Of a DNA stretch of 64,000 nt, positions 11,649 to 24,900 are shown piece by piece; the first letter of the stretch is position 1, and the number at the start of each line of letters is the position of its first letter. This DNA is from Xylocopa sonorina (lineage: Eukaryota; Arthropoda; Insecta; Hymenoptera; Apidae). The translations under genes and the position numbers were made by a program. The stretch is taken from NCBI RefSeq assembly GCF_050948175.1, contig NW_027490173.1, positions 806,001-870,000 of the forward strand. Direction: 5' to 3'. Below the pieces are notes generated by a model that worked only from the letters and a program-made list of their open reading frames with translations, searched no databases and was not told the origin of the DNA.

Positions 11649-14600
11649 CAATATCGCATCTCACTGCTATGTTTCATGAGAAGATATAATATTCATTGCG
11701 AAGTGTCATGTATATCTCGTATTCACATCAAAAGAATGTAAATGCGACACTTCCATGCTAGGAAATAGCGTTTGCAGATGTCTACGTATCGTAGCAATAG
11801 AGTTCTAATGCTTCTCAAAACGCGATATAGCACCTCATTCCTATGTTTCATGATAAGATATAATATTCATTGCGAAGTGTCATGTATATCTCGTATTCAC
11901 TTCAAACGAATGTAAATGCGACACTTCCATGCTAGGAAATAGCGTTTACAGATGTCTACGTATCGTAGCAATAGAGTTCTAATGCTTCTTAAAACGCGAT
12001 ATCGCATCTCACTGCTATGTTTCATGATAAGATATAATATTCATTATGGTGTGATATGTATACCTCGTACTCAATTCAAAAGAATGTAAATGCGACCCTT
12101 CCATGCTAGGGAATAGCCTTTTCAGATGTCTACGTATCGTAGCAATAGAGTTCTAATGCTTCTCAAAACGCGATATAGCACCTCCTTCCTATGTTTCATG
12201 ATAAGATATAATATTGGTTGCGATGTGTCATGTATATCTCGTATTCACATCAAAAGAATGTAAATGCGACACTTCCATGCTAGGAAATAGCGTTTGCAGA
12301 TGTCTACGTATCGTAGCAATAGAGTTCTAATGCTTCTTAAAACGAGATGCCTCATTTCATTTCTATGTTCCGTGATAAGATATAATATTCATTGTGGAGT
12401 GTCATGTATACCTCGTATTCACTTCAAATGAATGTAAATGCGACACTTCCATGCTAGGAAGTAGCGGTTGCAGATGTCTACGTATCGTAGCAATAGGGTT
12501 CTAATGCTTCTTAAGACGCGATATCGCATCTCACTTCTATGTTACATGATAAGATATAATATTCATTGTGTAATGTTATGTATACCTCGTATTCACTTCA
12601 GTGGAATGTAAGTGCGAAATTTCCTTGCTAGGAAATAGAGTTTGCAGATGTCTACGTATATTAGCAATAGAGTTCTAATGCTTCTTAAAACGCAATATCG
12701 CATCTCACTGCTATGTTTCATGAGAAGATATAATATTCATTGCGAAGTGTCATGTATATCTCGTATTCACATCAAAAGAATGTAAATGCGACACTTCCAT
12801 GCTAGGAAATAGCGTTTGCAGGTGTCTACGTATCGTAGCAATAGAGATCTAATACTTCTCAAAACGCGATATGGCACCTCATTCCTATGTTTCATGATAA
12901 GATATAATATTCATTGCGAAGTGTCATGTATATCTCGTATTCACTTCAAACGAATGTAAATGCGACACTTCCATGCTAGGAAATAGCGTTTGCAGATGTC
13001 TACGTATCACAGCAATAGAGTACTAATGCTTCTTAAAACGAGATGTCGTATTTCATTTCTATGTTTCGTAATAAGATATAATAATCATTGTGTAATGTTA
13101 TGTATACCTCGTATTCACTTCAGTGGACTGTAAGTGCGAAATTTCCTTGCTAGGAAATAGAGTTTGCAGATGTCTACGTATATTAGCAATAGAGTTCTAA
13201 TGCTTCTCAAAACGCGATATAGCACCACATTCCTATGTTTCATGATAAGCTATAATATTCATTATGGAGTGTTATGTATACCTCGTACTCACTTCAAAAG
13301 AATGTAAATGCGACCCTTCCATCCTGGGAAATAGCGTTTGCAGATTTCTACGTATCGTAGCAATAGAGTTCTAGTGCTTCTTAGAACGCGATATCGCATC
13401 TCACTTCTATGTTTCATGATAAGATATAATATTCATTATGGAGTGATATGTATACCTCGTACTCACTTCAAAAGAATGTAAATGCGACCCTTCCATGCTA
13501 GGGAATAGCCTTTTCAGATGTCTACGTATCGTAGCAATAGAGTTCTAATGCTTCTCAAAACGCGATATAGCACCTCCTTCCTATGTTTCATGATAAGATA
13601 TAATATTCATTGCGAAGTGTCATGTATATCTCGTATTCACTTCAAAAGAATGTAAATGCAGCACTTCCATGTTAGGAAATAGCGTTTGCAGATGTATACG
13701 TATCGTAGCAATAGAGTTCTAATGTTTCTTAGAACGCGATATCGCATCTCACTGCTATGTTTCATGAGAAGATATAATATTCATTGCGAAGTGTCTTGTA
13801 TACCTCGTCTTCACTTCAAAAGAACGTAAATAAGACACTTCCATGCTAGGAAATAGCGTTTGCAGATGTCTACGTATCGTAGCAATAGAGTTCTAATGCT
13901 CCTTAAAACGCAATATCGCATCTCACTGCTATGTTTCATGAGAAGATATAATATTCATTGCGAAGTGTCATGTATATCTCGTATTCACATCAAAAGAATG
14001 TAAATGCGACACATCCATGCTAGGAAATAGCGTTTGCAGATGTCTACGTATCGTAGCAATAGAGTTCTAATGCTTCTCAAAACGCGATATAGCACCTCAT
14101 TCCTATGTTTCATGATAAGATATAATATTCATTGCGAAGTGTCATGTGTATCTCGTATTCACTTCAAACGAATGTAAATGCGACACTTCCATGCTAGGAA
14201 ATAGCGTTTACAGATGTCTACGTATCGTAGCAATAGAGTTCTAATGCTTCTTAAAACGCGATATCGCATCTCACTGCTATGTTTCATGATAAGATATAAT
14301 ATTCATTATGGAGTGATATGTATACCTCGTACTCACTTCAAAAGAATGTAAATGCGACCCTTCCATGCTAGGGAATAGCCTTTTCAGATGTCTACGTATC
14401 GTAGCAATAGAGTTCTAATGCTTCTCAAAACGCGATATAGCACCTCCTTCCTATGTTTCATGATAAGATATAATATTGGTTGCGATGTGTCATGTATATC
14501 TCGTATTCACATCAAAAGAATGTAAATGCGACACTTCCATGCTAGGAAATAGCGTTTGCAGATGTCTACGTATCGTAGCAATAGAGTTCTAATGCTTCTT

Positions 14601-15100
14601 AAAACGAGATGCCTCATTTCATTTCTATGTTCCGTGATAAGATATAATATTCATTGTGGAGTGTCATGTATACCTCGTATTCACTTCAAATGAATGTAAA
14701 TGCGACACTTCCATGCTAGGAAGTAGCGGTTGCAGATGTCTACGTATCGTAGCAATAGGGTTCTAATGCTTCTTAAGACGCGATATCGCATCTCACTTCT
14801 ATGTTACATGATAAGATATAATATTCATTGTGTAATGTTATGTATACCTCGTATTCACTTCAGTGGAATGTAAGTGCGAAATTTCCTTGCTAGGAAATAG
14901 AGTTTGCAGATGTCTACGTATATTAGCAATAGAGTTCTAATGCTTCTTAAAACGCAATATCGCATCTCACTGCTATGTTTCATGAGAAGATATAATATTC
15001 ATTGCGAAGTGTCATGTATATCTCGTATTCACATCAAAAGAATGTAAATGCGACACTTCCATGCTAGGAAATAGCGTTTGCAGATGTCTACGTATCGTAG
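11649..15100 (+). repeat. 2,262-bp higher-order repeat (13 monomers), one and a half copies
   Basis: Markers recur at an offset of exactly 2,262 bp (13 x 174): CAATATCGCA at 11649 and 13911, TTCTATGTTCCGTGATAAG at 12361 and 14623, and GTTACATGATAAG at 12541 and 14803. The match is lost near 15.1 kb, so the second copy is partial. The unit also contains a TAATATTGGTTGCGATG variant in both copies. Confidence 0.88.
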
Positions 15101-17082
15101 CAATAGAGTTCTAATGTTTCTTAAAACGCGATATATCATCTCACTGCTATGTTTCATGAGAAGATATAATATTCATTGCGAAGTGTCTTGTATACCTCGT
15201 CTTCACTTCAAAAGAACGTAAATAAGACACTTCCATGCTAGGAAATAGCGTTTGCAGATGTCTACGTATCGTAGCACTAGAGTTCTAATGCTTCTTAGAA
15301 CGCGATATCGCATCTCACTTCTGTGTTTCATGATAAGATATAATATTCATTGCGAAGTGTCATGTATACCTCGTATTCACTTCAAAAGAATGTAAATGTG
15401 ACACTTCCATGCTAGGAAATAGCGTTTGCAGATGTCTACGTATCGTAGCAATAGAGTTCTAATGCTTCTTAAAACGAGATATCGCACCTCACTGCTGTGT
15501 TTCATGATAAGATATAATATTGATTATGGAGTGATATGTATACCTCGTACTCACTTCAAAAGAATGTAAATGCGACCCTTCCATGCTAGGGAATAGCTTT
15601 TGCAGATGTCTACGTATCGCAGCAATAGAGTTCTAATGCTTCTTAGAACGCGATATCGCATCTCACATTTATGTTTCTTGATAAGATATAATATTCATTG
15701 CGAAGTGTCATGTATACCTCGTATTCACTTCAAAAGAATGTAAATGCGACACTTCCATGCTAGGAAATAGCTTTTGCAGATGTTTACGTATCGTAGCAAT
15801 AGAGTTCCAATGCTTCTTAAAACGCGATAACGCATCTCACTGCTATGTTTCATGATAAGATATAATATTCATTATGGAGTGTTATGTATACCTCGTACTC
15901 ACTTCAAAAGAATGTAAATGCGACCCTTCCACGCTAGGAAATAGCGTTTGCAGATGTCTACGTATCGTAGCAATAGAGTTCTAATGCCTCTTAGAACGCG
16001 ATATCGCATCTCACTTCTATATTTCATGATAAGATATAATATTCAATGCGAAGTGTCATGTATACCTCGATTTCACTTCACAAGAATGTAAATGCGACAC
16101 TTCCATGCTAGGAAGTATCGTTTGCAGATGTCTATGTATCGTAGCAATAGGGTTCTAATGCTTCTTAAAACGCGATATCGCATCTCACTTCTATGTTTCA
16201 TGATAAGATATAATATTCACTGCGAAGTGTCATGTATACCTCGTATTGACTTCAAAAGAATGTAAGTGCGACACTTCCATGCTAGGAAGTAGCGTTTGCA
16301 GATGTCTACGTATCGTAGCAATAGGGTTCTAATGCTTCTTAAAACGCGATATCGCATCTCACTTCTATCTTTCATGATAAGATATAATATTTATTGCTAA
16401 GTGTCATGTATACCTCGTATTCACTTCGAGCGGAATAGCGTTTGCAGTTGTCTACGTATATTAGCAATAGAGTTCTAATGCTTCTCAAAACGCGATATAG
16501 CACCTCATTCCTATGTTTCATGATAAGATATAATATTCATTGCGAAGTGTCATGTATATCTCGTATTCACTTCAAAAGTATGTAAATGCGACACTTCCAT
16601 GCTAGGAAATAGCGTTTGCAGATGTCTAGGCAACGTAGCAATAGAGTTCTAGCGCTTCTTAAATCGCGATATCGCATCTCACTTCTATGTTTCGTGATAA
16701 GATATAATATTCATTGTAGAGTGTTATGTATACCTCGTATTCACTACAAAAGAATGTAAATGCGACACTTCCGTGCTAGGAAATAGCGTTTCCAGATGAC
16801 TACGTATCGTAGCAATAGGGTTCTATGCTTCTTAAAACGCGATATTGCATCTCACTTCTATGTTTCATGATAAGATATAATATTCATTGCGAAGTGTCAT
16901 GTATACCTCGTATTCACTTCAAAAGAATGTAAATGCGACACTTCCATGCTAGGAAGTATCGTTTGCAGATGTCTATGTATCGTAGCAATAGGGTTCTAAT
17001 GCTTCTTAAAACGCGATATCGCATCTCACTTCTATGTTTCATGATAAGATATAATATTCACTGCGAAGTGTCATGTATACCT
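15101..17082 (+). repeat. Subfamily A monomers with an 841-bp-spaced repeat and truncated monomers
   Basis: A segment of about 411 bp (16084-16494) repeats at 16925-17335, 841 bp apart. This equals 5 x 174 minus a 28-bp deletion in one monomer and a single missing base (GGGTTCTATGCTTC near 16825). The deleted monomer reads CACTTCGAGCGGAATAGCG at 16422-16440, leaving a 146-bp unit. The remainder is ordinary 174-bp monomers. No gene is visible. Confidence 0.88.
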
Positions 17083-19317
17083 CGTATTGACTTCAAAAGA
17101 ATGTAAGTGCGACACTTCCATGCTAGGAAGTAGCGTTTGCAGATGTCTACGTATCGTAGCAATAGGGTTCTAATGCTTCTTAAAACGCGATATCGCATCT
17201 CACTTCTATCTTTCATGATAAGATATAATATTTATTGCTAAGTGTCATGTATACCTCGTATTCACTTCGAGCGGAATAGCGTTTGCAGTTGTCTACGTAT
17301 ATTAGCAATAGAGTTCTAATGCTTCTCAAAACGCGAAAATCGCAACTCATTCCTATGTTTCATGAAAAGATATAGTATTCATTGCGAAGTGTCATGTATA
17401 CCTCGATTTCACTTCACAAGAATGTAAATGCGACACTTCCTTGCTAGGAAATATTGTTTGCAGATGTCCACGTATCACAACAATAGAGTACTAATGCTTC
17501 TTAAAACGAGATGTCGTATTTAATCTCTATGATTCATAATAAGATATAATATTCATTGTGTAATGTTATGTATACCTCGTACTCACTTCAATGGAATGTA
17601 AGTGCCACATTTCCTTGCTAGGAAATAGAGGTTGCAGATGTCTACGTATATTAGCAATAGAGTTCTAATGCTTCTCAAAACGCGATATAGCACCTCATTC
17701 CTATGTTTCATGATAAGATATAATATTCATTGCGAAGTGTCATGTATATCTCGTATTCACTTCAAAAGTATGTAAATGCGACACTTCCATGCTAGGAAAT
17801 AGCGTTTGCAGATGTCTAGGCAACGTAGCAATAGAGTTCTAGCGCTTCTTAAATCGCGATATCGCATCTCACTTCTATGTTTCGTGATAAGATATAATAT
17901 TCATTGTAGAGTGTTATGTATACCTCGTATTCACTACAAAAGAATGTAAATGCGACACTTCCGTGCTAGGAAACAGCGGTTGCAGGTGTCTACGTATCGT
18001 AGCAATAGAGTTCCAATGCTTCTTAAAATGCGATATCGCATCTCACTTCTGTGTTTCATGATAAGATATAATATTCATTGCGAAGTGTCATGTATACCTC
18101 GTATTCACTTCAAAAGAATGTAAATGCGACACTTTCATGCTAGGAAATAGCGTTTGCAGATGTCTACGTATCGTACCAATAGAGTTCTAATGCTTCTTAA
18201 AACGCGATATCGCATCTCACATCTATGTTTCATGATAAGATATAATATTCATTGCGAAGTGTCATGTATACCTCGTATTCACTTCAAACGAGAGTAAACG
18301 CGACACTTGCATGCTAGGAAATAGCGTTTGCAGATGCCTACGTATCGTAGCAATAGAGTTCTAATGCTTCTTAAAACGAGATGTCGCATTTCATTTCTAT
18401 GTTTCGTAATAAGATATAATATTCATTGTGTAATGTTATGTGTACCTCGTATTCACATCAGTGGAATGTAAGTGCTAAATTTCCTTTCTAGGGAATAGCC
18501 TTTGCAGATGTCTACGTATCGTAGCAATAGAGTTCTAATGCTTCTCAAAACGCGATATAGCACCTCCTTCCTATGTTTCATGATACGATATAATATTCAT
18601 TGCGAAGTGTCATGTATATCACGTATTCACTTCAAAAGAATGTAAATGCGACACTTCCATGCTAGGAAATAGCGTTTGCAGATGTCTCCGCATTGAGGCC
18701 ATAGAGTTCTAATACTTCTTAAAACGCGAAATCGCATCTCTCTTCTATGTTACATGAAAAGATATAATATTCATTGCGAAGTGTCATGTATACCTCGTAT
18801 TCCCTCCAAACGAATGTAAATGCGACACTTCCTTGCTAGGAAATGGCGTATTCAGATGTCTACGTATCGTAGCAATAGATTTCTAATGCTACTTAAATCG
18901 CGATATCGCATCTCATTTATATGTTTCGTGATAAGATATAATATTCATCGCGAAGTGTCAGGTATACCTCGTATTCACTTCAAAAGAATGTAAATGCGAC
19001 ACTTCCATGTTAGGAAATAGCGTCTGCAGATGTCTACGCGTCATGGCAATAGAGATCTAATGCTTCTTAAAATGCGATATCGAATCTCAATTCTATGTTT
19101 CATTATAAGATATAATATTCATTGCGAAGTGTCATGTATTCCTCGTATTCACATCAAAAGAATGTATGTGCGACTATTCCTTGCTAGGGCATAGCGTTTG
19201 CAGATGCCTACGTATCGTAGCAATAGAGTTCTAATGCTTGATAGATCGCGATATCGCATCTCATTTCTATGTTTTGTAATAAGTTATAATATTCATTCCG
19301 AAGTGTCATGTAAACCT
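17083..19317 (+). repeat. 2,235-bp tandem duplication, copy 1
   Basis: Sequence from about 17083 repeats at a constant offset of 2,235 bp. Matched markers include CTATCTTTCA (17206 and 19441), CACTTCGAGCGG (17263 and 19498), the CACAACAATAG variant (17476 and 19711), TCTAGGCAACG (17816 and 20051) and CTCCGCATTGAGG (18686 and 20921). The unit is 13 monomers' worth of sequence minus the 28-bp truncation, and the two copies look nearly identical. It also contains part of the 5-monomer cassette known from 5-7 kb. Confidence 0.88.
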
Positions 19318-21378
19318 CGTATTGACTTCAAAAGAATGTAAGTGCGACACTTCCATGCTAGGAAGTAGCGTTTGCAGATGTCTACGTATCGTAGCAATAG
19401 GGTTCTAATGCTTCTTAAAACGCGATATCGCATCTCACTTCTATCTTTCATGATAAGATATAATATTTATTGCTAAGTGTCATGTATACCTCGTATTCAC
19501 TTCGAGCGGAATAGCGTTTGCAGTTGTCTACGTATATTAGCAATAGAGTTCTAATGCTTCTCAAAACGCGAAAATCGCAACTCATTCCTATGTTTCATGA
19601 AAAGATATAGTATTCATTGCGAAGTATCATGTATACCTCGATTTCACTTCACAAGAATGTAAATGCGACACTTCCTTGCTAGGAAATATTGTTTGCAGAT
19701 GTCCACGTATCACAACAATAGAGTACTAATGCTTCTTAAAACGAGATGTCGTATTTAATCTCTATGATTCATAATAAGATATAATATTCATTGTGTAATG
19801 TTATGTATACCTCGTACTCACTTCAATGGAATGTAAGTGCCACATTTCCTTGCTAGGAAATAGAGGTTGCAGATGTCTACGTATATTAGCAATAGAGTTC
19901 TAATGCTTCTCAAAACGCGATATAGCACCTCATTCCTATGTTTCATGATAAGATATAATATTCATTGCGAAGTGTCATGTATATCTCGTATTCACTTCAA
20001 AAGTATGTAAATGCGACACTTCCATGCTAGGAAATAGCGTTTGCAGATGTCTAGGCAACGTAGCAATAGAGTTCTAGCGCTTCTTAAATCGCGATATCGC
20101 ATCTCACTTCTATGTTTCGTGATAAGATATAATATTCATTGTAGAGTGTTATGTATACCTCGTATTCACTACAAAAGAATGTAAATGCGACACTTCCGTG
20201 CTAGGAAACAGCGGTTGCAGGTGTCTACGTATCGTAGCAATAGAGTTCCAATGCTTCTTAAAATGCGATATCGCATCTCACTTCTGTGTTTCATGATAAG
20301 ATATAATATTCATTGCGAAGTGTCATGTATACCTCGTATTCACTTCAAAAGAATGTAAATGCGACACTTTCATGCTAGGAAATAGCGTTTGCAGATGTCT
20401 ACGTATCGTACCAATAGAGTTCTAATGCTTCTTAAAACGCGATATCGCATCTCACATCTATGTTTCATGATAAGATATAATATTCATTGCGAAGTGTCAT
20501 GTATACCTCGTATTCACTTCAAACGAGAGTAAACGCGACACTTGCATGCTAGGAAATAGCGTTTGCAGATGCCTACGTATCGTAGCAATAGAGTTCTAAT
20601 GCTTCTTAAAACGAGATGTCGCATTTCATTTCTATGTTTCGTAATAAGATATAATATTCATTGTGTAATGTTATGTGTACCTCGTATTCACATCAGTGGA
20701 ATGTAAGTGCTAAATTTCCTTTCTAGGGAATAGCCTTTGCAGATGTCTACGTATCGTAGCAATAGAGTTCTAATGCTTCTCAAAACGCGATATAGCACCT
20801 CCTTCCTATGTTTCATGATACGATATAATATTCATTGCGAAGTGTCATGTATATCACGTATTCACTTCAAAAGAATGTAAATGCGACACTTCCATGCTAG
20901 GAAATAGCGTTTGCAGATGTCTCCGCATTGAGGCCATAGAGTTCTAATACTTCTTAAAACGCGATATCGCATCTCATTTATATGTTTCGTGATAAGATAT
21001 AATATTCATCGCGAAGTGTCAGGTATACCTCGTATTCACTTCAAAAGAATGTAAATGCGACACTTCCATGTTAGGAAATAGCGTCTGCAGATGTCTACGC
21101 GTCATGGCAATAGAGATCTAATGCTTCTTAAAATGCGATATCGAATCTCAATTCTATGTTTCATTATAAGATATAATATTCATTGCGAAGTGTCATGTAT
21201 TCCTCGTATTCACATCAAAAGAATGTATGTGCGACTATTCCTTGCTAGGGCATAGCGTTTGCAGATGCCTACGTATCGTAGCAATAGAGTTCTAATGCTT
21301 GATAGATCGCGATATCGCATCTCATTTCTATGTTTTGTAATAAGTTATAATATTCATTCCGAAGTGTCATGTAAACCT
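19318..21378 (+). repeat. 2,235-bp tandem duplication, copy 2 lacking one monomer
   Basis: Follows copy 1 at offset 2,235 until about 20960. It then continues at offset 2,061, exactly 174 bp less: the monomer carrying GTATTCCCTCCAAACG (18.7-18.9 kb) is missing. The join lies in the shared GCGATATCGCATCTC stretch, as expected for an unequal exchange or replication skip between neighbouring monomers. Confidence 0.85.
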
Positions 21379-21860
21379 CGAATTCACTTCAAAAGAATGT
21401 AAATGCGACTATTGGCTGCCAGGAAATAGCGATTGCAGATGTCTACGTATCGTAGCAATAGAGTTCTAATGCTTCTCAAAACGCGATATCGCATCTCAAT
21501 TCTATGTTCCATTATAAGATATAATATTCATTGCGAAGTGTCATGTATTCCTCGTATTCACATCAAAAGAATGTATATGCGACTATTCCTTGCTAGGGCA
21601 TAGCATTTGCAGATGCCTACGTGTCGTAGAAATAGATTTCTAATGCTTCTTAGATCGCGATATCGCATCTCATTTCTATGTTTCGTGATATGTTATAATA
21701 TTCATTCCGAAGTGACATGTAAACCTCGAATTCACTTCAAAAGAATGTAAATGCGACTATTGGTTGCTAGGAAGTAGCGATTGCAGATGCCTACGTATCG
21801 TAGCAATAGAGTTCTAATGCTTCTCAAAACGCGATATCGCATCTCACTTCTATGTTTCAT
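21379..21860 (+). repeat. Last subfamily A monomers before the assembly gap
   Basis: Nearly three monomers of the 5-monomer cassette type (GCGACTATTGG and GCGACTATTCC variants, GTAAACCTCGAATTC). The sequence stops after TATGTTTCAT, in mid-monomer, where the gap begins. Confidence 0.92.
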
Positions 21861-21960
21861 NNNNNNNNNNNNNNNNNNNNNNNNNNNNNNNNNNNNNNNN
21901 NNNNNNNNNNNNNNNNNNNNNNNNNNNNNNNNNNNNNNNNNNNNNNNNNNNNNNNNNNNN
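21861..21960. other. Assembly gap (100 N)
   Basis: Exactly 100 undetermined bases, the conventional size for a gap of unknown length. Left of it all monomers are subfamily A; right of it nearly all are subfamily B. In an unbroken monomer 99 bp separate TTTCAT from GATGTCT, so the placeholder comes within 1 bp of preserving repeat phase. Confidence 0.98.
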
Positions 21961-24900
21961 GATGTCTAGGTATCGTAGCAATAGAGTTCTAATGCTTCTT
22001 AAAACGCGATATCGCATCTCATTTCTATGTTTCATGGTAAGATACAATATGATTTGCGTAGTGTTATGTACTCCTCTTCTACACTTCAAATGAATGTAAA
22101 TGCGACACTTCCTTGAAAGGAAATAGCGTCTGCAGATGTCTAGGTATCGTAGCGATAGAGTTCTAATGCTTCTTAAAACGCGATATCGCATCTCATTTCT
22201 ATGTTTCATGGTAAGACATAATATGATTTGCGAAGTGCTATGTATTCCTCGTCTACACTTCAAACGAATGTAAATGCGACACTTCCTTGCTAGGAAATAG
22301 CGTCTGCAGATATCTAGGTATCCTAGCGATAGAGTTCTAATGCTCCTTAAAACGAGATATTGCATCACATACCTATGTTTCATGATAAGATATAATATTC
22401 ATTGCGAAGTGTTATGCATTCCTCGTCTACGATTCAAATGAATGTAAATGCGACACTTCCATGCAAGGAAATAGCGTTTGCAGATGTCTAAGTATCGTAG
22501 CAATAGATTTCTAATGCTTCTAAAAACGCGATATCGCATATTATTTCTATGTTTCATGGTAAGATATAATATGATTTGCGAAGTGTTACGTATTTCTCGT
22601 CTACACTTCAAATGAATGTAAATGCGACACTTACTTGCAAGGAAATAGCGTTTGCAGATTTCTACGTATCGTAGCAATAGATTTCAAATGCTTCTTAAAA
22701 CGCGATATCGCATCTCATTTCTATGTTTCATGGTAAGATATAGTATGATTAGCGAAGTATTATGTATTCCTCGTCTACACTTCAAATGAATGTAAATGCG
22801 ACACTTCCTTGCAAGGAAATAGCGTTTGCAGATGTCTACGTATCGTAGCAATAGAGATCTTATGATTCTTAAAACGCGATATCGCATCTCATTTCTATGT
22901 TTCATGGTAAGATATAATATGATTTGCGAAGTGTTACGTATTTCTCGTCTACACTTCAAATGAATGTAAATGCGACACTTCCTTGCAAGGAAATAGCGTT
23001 TGCAGATGTCTACCTATCGCAGCAATAGGGTTCTAATGTTTCTTAACGCGATATCGAATCTCATTTCTATGTTTCATGGTAAGATATGATATGATTTGCG
23101 AAGTGTCATGTATTCCTCGTCTACACTTCAAATGGATGTAAATGCGACACTTCTTTGCTAGGAAATAGCGTCTGCAGGTGTCTAGGTATCGTAGCAATAG
23201 AGTTCAAATGCTACTTAAAACGAGATATTGCATCTCATATCTATGTTTCATGATATGATATAATATTCATTGCGAAGTGTTATGCATTCCTCGTATACGA
23301 TTCAAATGAATGTAAATGCGACACTTCCTTGCAAGGAAATAGCGTTTGCCGATGTCTACCTATCGCAGCAATAGGGTTCTAATGTTTCTTAACGCGATAT
23401 CGAATCTCATTTCTATGTTTCATGGTAAGATATGATATGATTTGCTAAGTGTTATGTATTCCTCGTCTACACTTCAAATGAATGTAAATGCGACACTTCC
23501 TTGCAAGGAAATAGCGTTTGCAGATGTCTACCTATCGCAGCAATAGTGTTCTAATGTTTCTTAACGCGATATCGAATCTCATTTCTATGTTTCATGATAT
23601 GATATAATATTCATTGCGAAGTGTTATGCACTCCTCGTATACGATTCAAATGAATGTAAATGCGACACTTCCTTGCAAGGAAATAGCGTTTGCCGATGTC
23701 TACCTATCGCAGCAATAGGGTTCTAATGTTTCTTAACGCGATATCGAATCTCATTTCTATGTTTCATGGTAAGATATGATATGATTTGCGAAGTGTTATG
23801 TATTCCTCGTCTACACTTCAAATGAATGTAAATGCGACACTTCCTTGCAAGGAAATAGCGTTTGCAGATGTCTACCTATCGCAGCAATAGGGTTCTAATG
23901 TTTCTTAACGCGATATCGAATCTCATTTCTATGTTTCATGGTAAGATATAGTATGATTAGCGAAGTATTATGTATTCCTCGTCTACACTTCAAATGAATG
24001 TAAATGCGACACTTCCTTGCAAGGAAATAGCGTTTGCAGATGTCTACGTATCGTAGCAATAGAGATCTTATGATTCTTAAGACGCGATATCGCATCTCAT
24101 TTCTATGTTTCATGGTAAGATATAATATGATTTGCGAAGTGTTACGTATTTCTCGTCTACACTTCAAATGAATGTAAATGCGACACTTACTTGCAAGGAA
24201 ATAGCGTTTGCAGATTTCTACGTATCGTAGCAATAGATTTCTAATGCTTCTTAAAACGCGATATCGCATCTCATTTCTATGTTTCATGGTAAGATATAAT
24301 ATGATTTGCGAAGTGTAATGTATTCCTCGTCTACACTTCAAATGAATGTAAATGCGACACTTCCTTGCTAGGAAATAGCGTCTGCAGATGTCTAGGTGTC
24401 GTACCGACAGGGTTCTATTGCTTCTTAAAGCGCGACACCGCATCTCATTTCTATGTTTCATCGTAAGATATAATATGATTTGCGAAGTGTCATGTATTCC
24501 TCGTCTACACTTCAAATGGATGTAAATGCGACACTTCTTTGCTAGGAAATAGCGTCTGCAGATGTCTAGGTATCGTAGCAATAGAGTTCAAATGCTACTT
24601 AAAACGAGATATTGCATCTCATATCTATGTTTCATGATATGATATAATATTCATTGCGAAGTGTTATGCATTCCTAGTATACGATTCAAATGAATGTAAA
24701 TGCGACACTTCCTTGCAAGGAAATAGCGTTTGCCGATGTCTACCTATCGCAGCAATAGGGTTCTAATGTTTCTTAACGCGATATCGAATCTCATTTCTAT
24801 GTTTCATGGTAAGATATGATATGATTTGCGAAGTGTTATGTATTCCTCGTCTACACTTCAAATGAATGTAAATGCGACACTTCCTTGCAAGGAAATAGCG

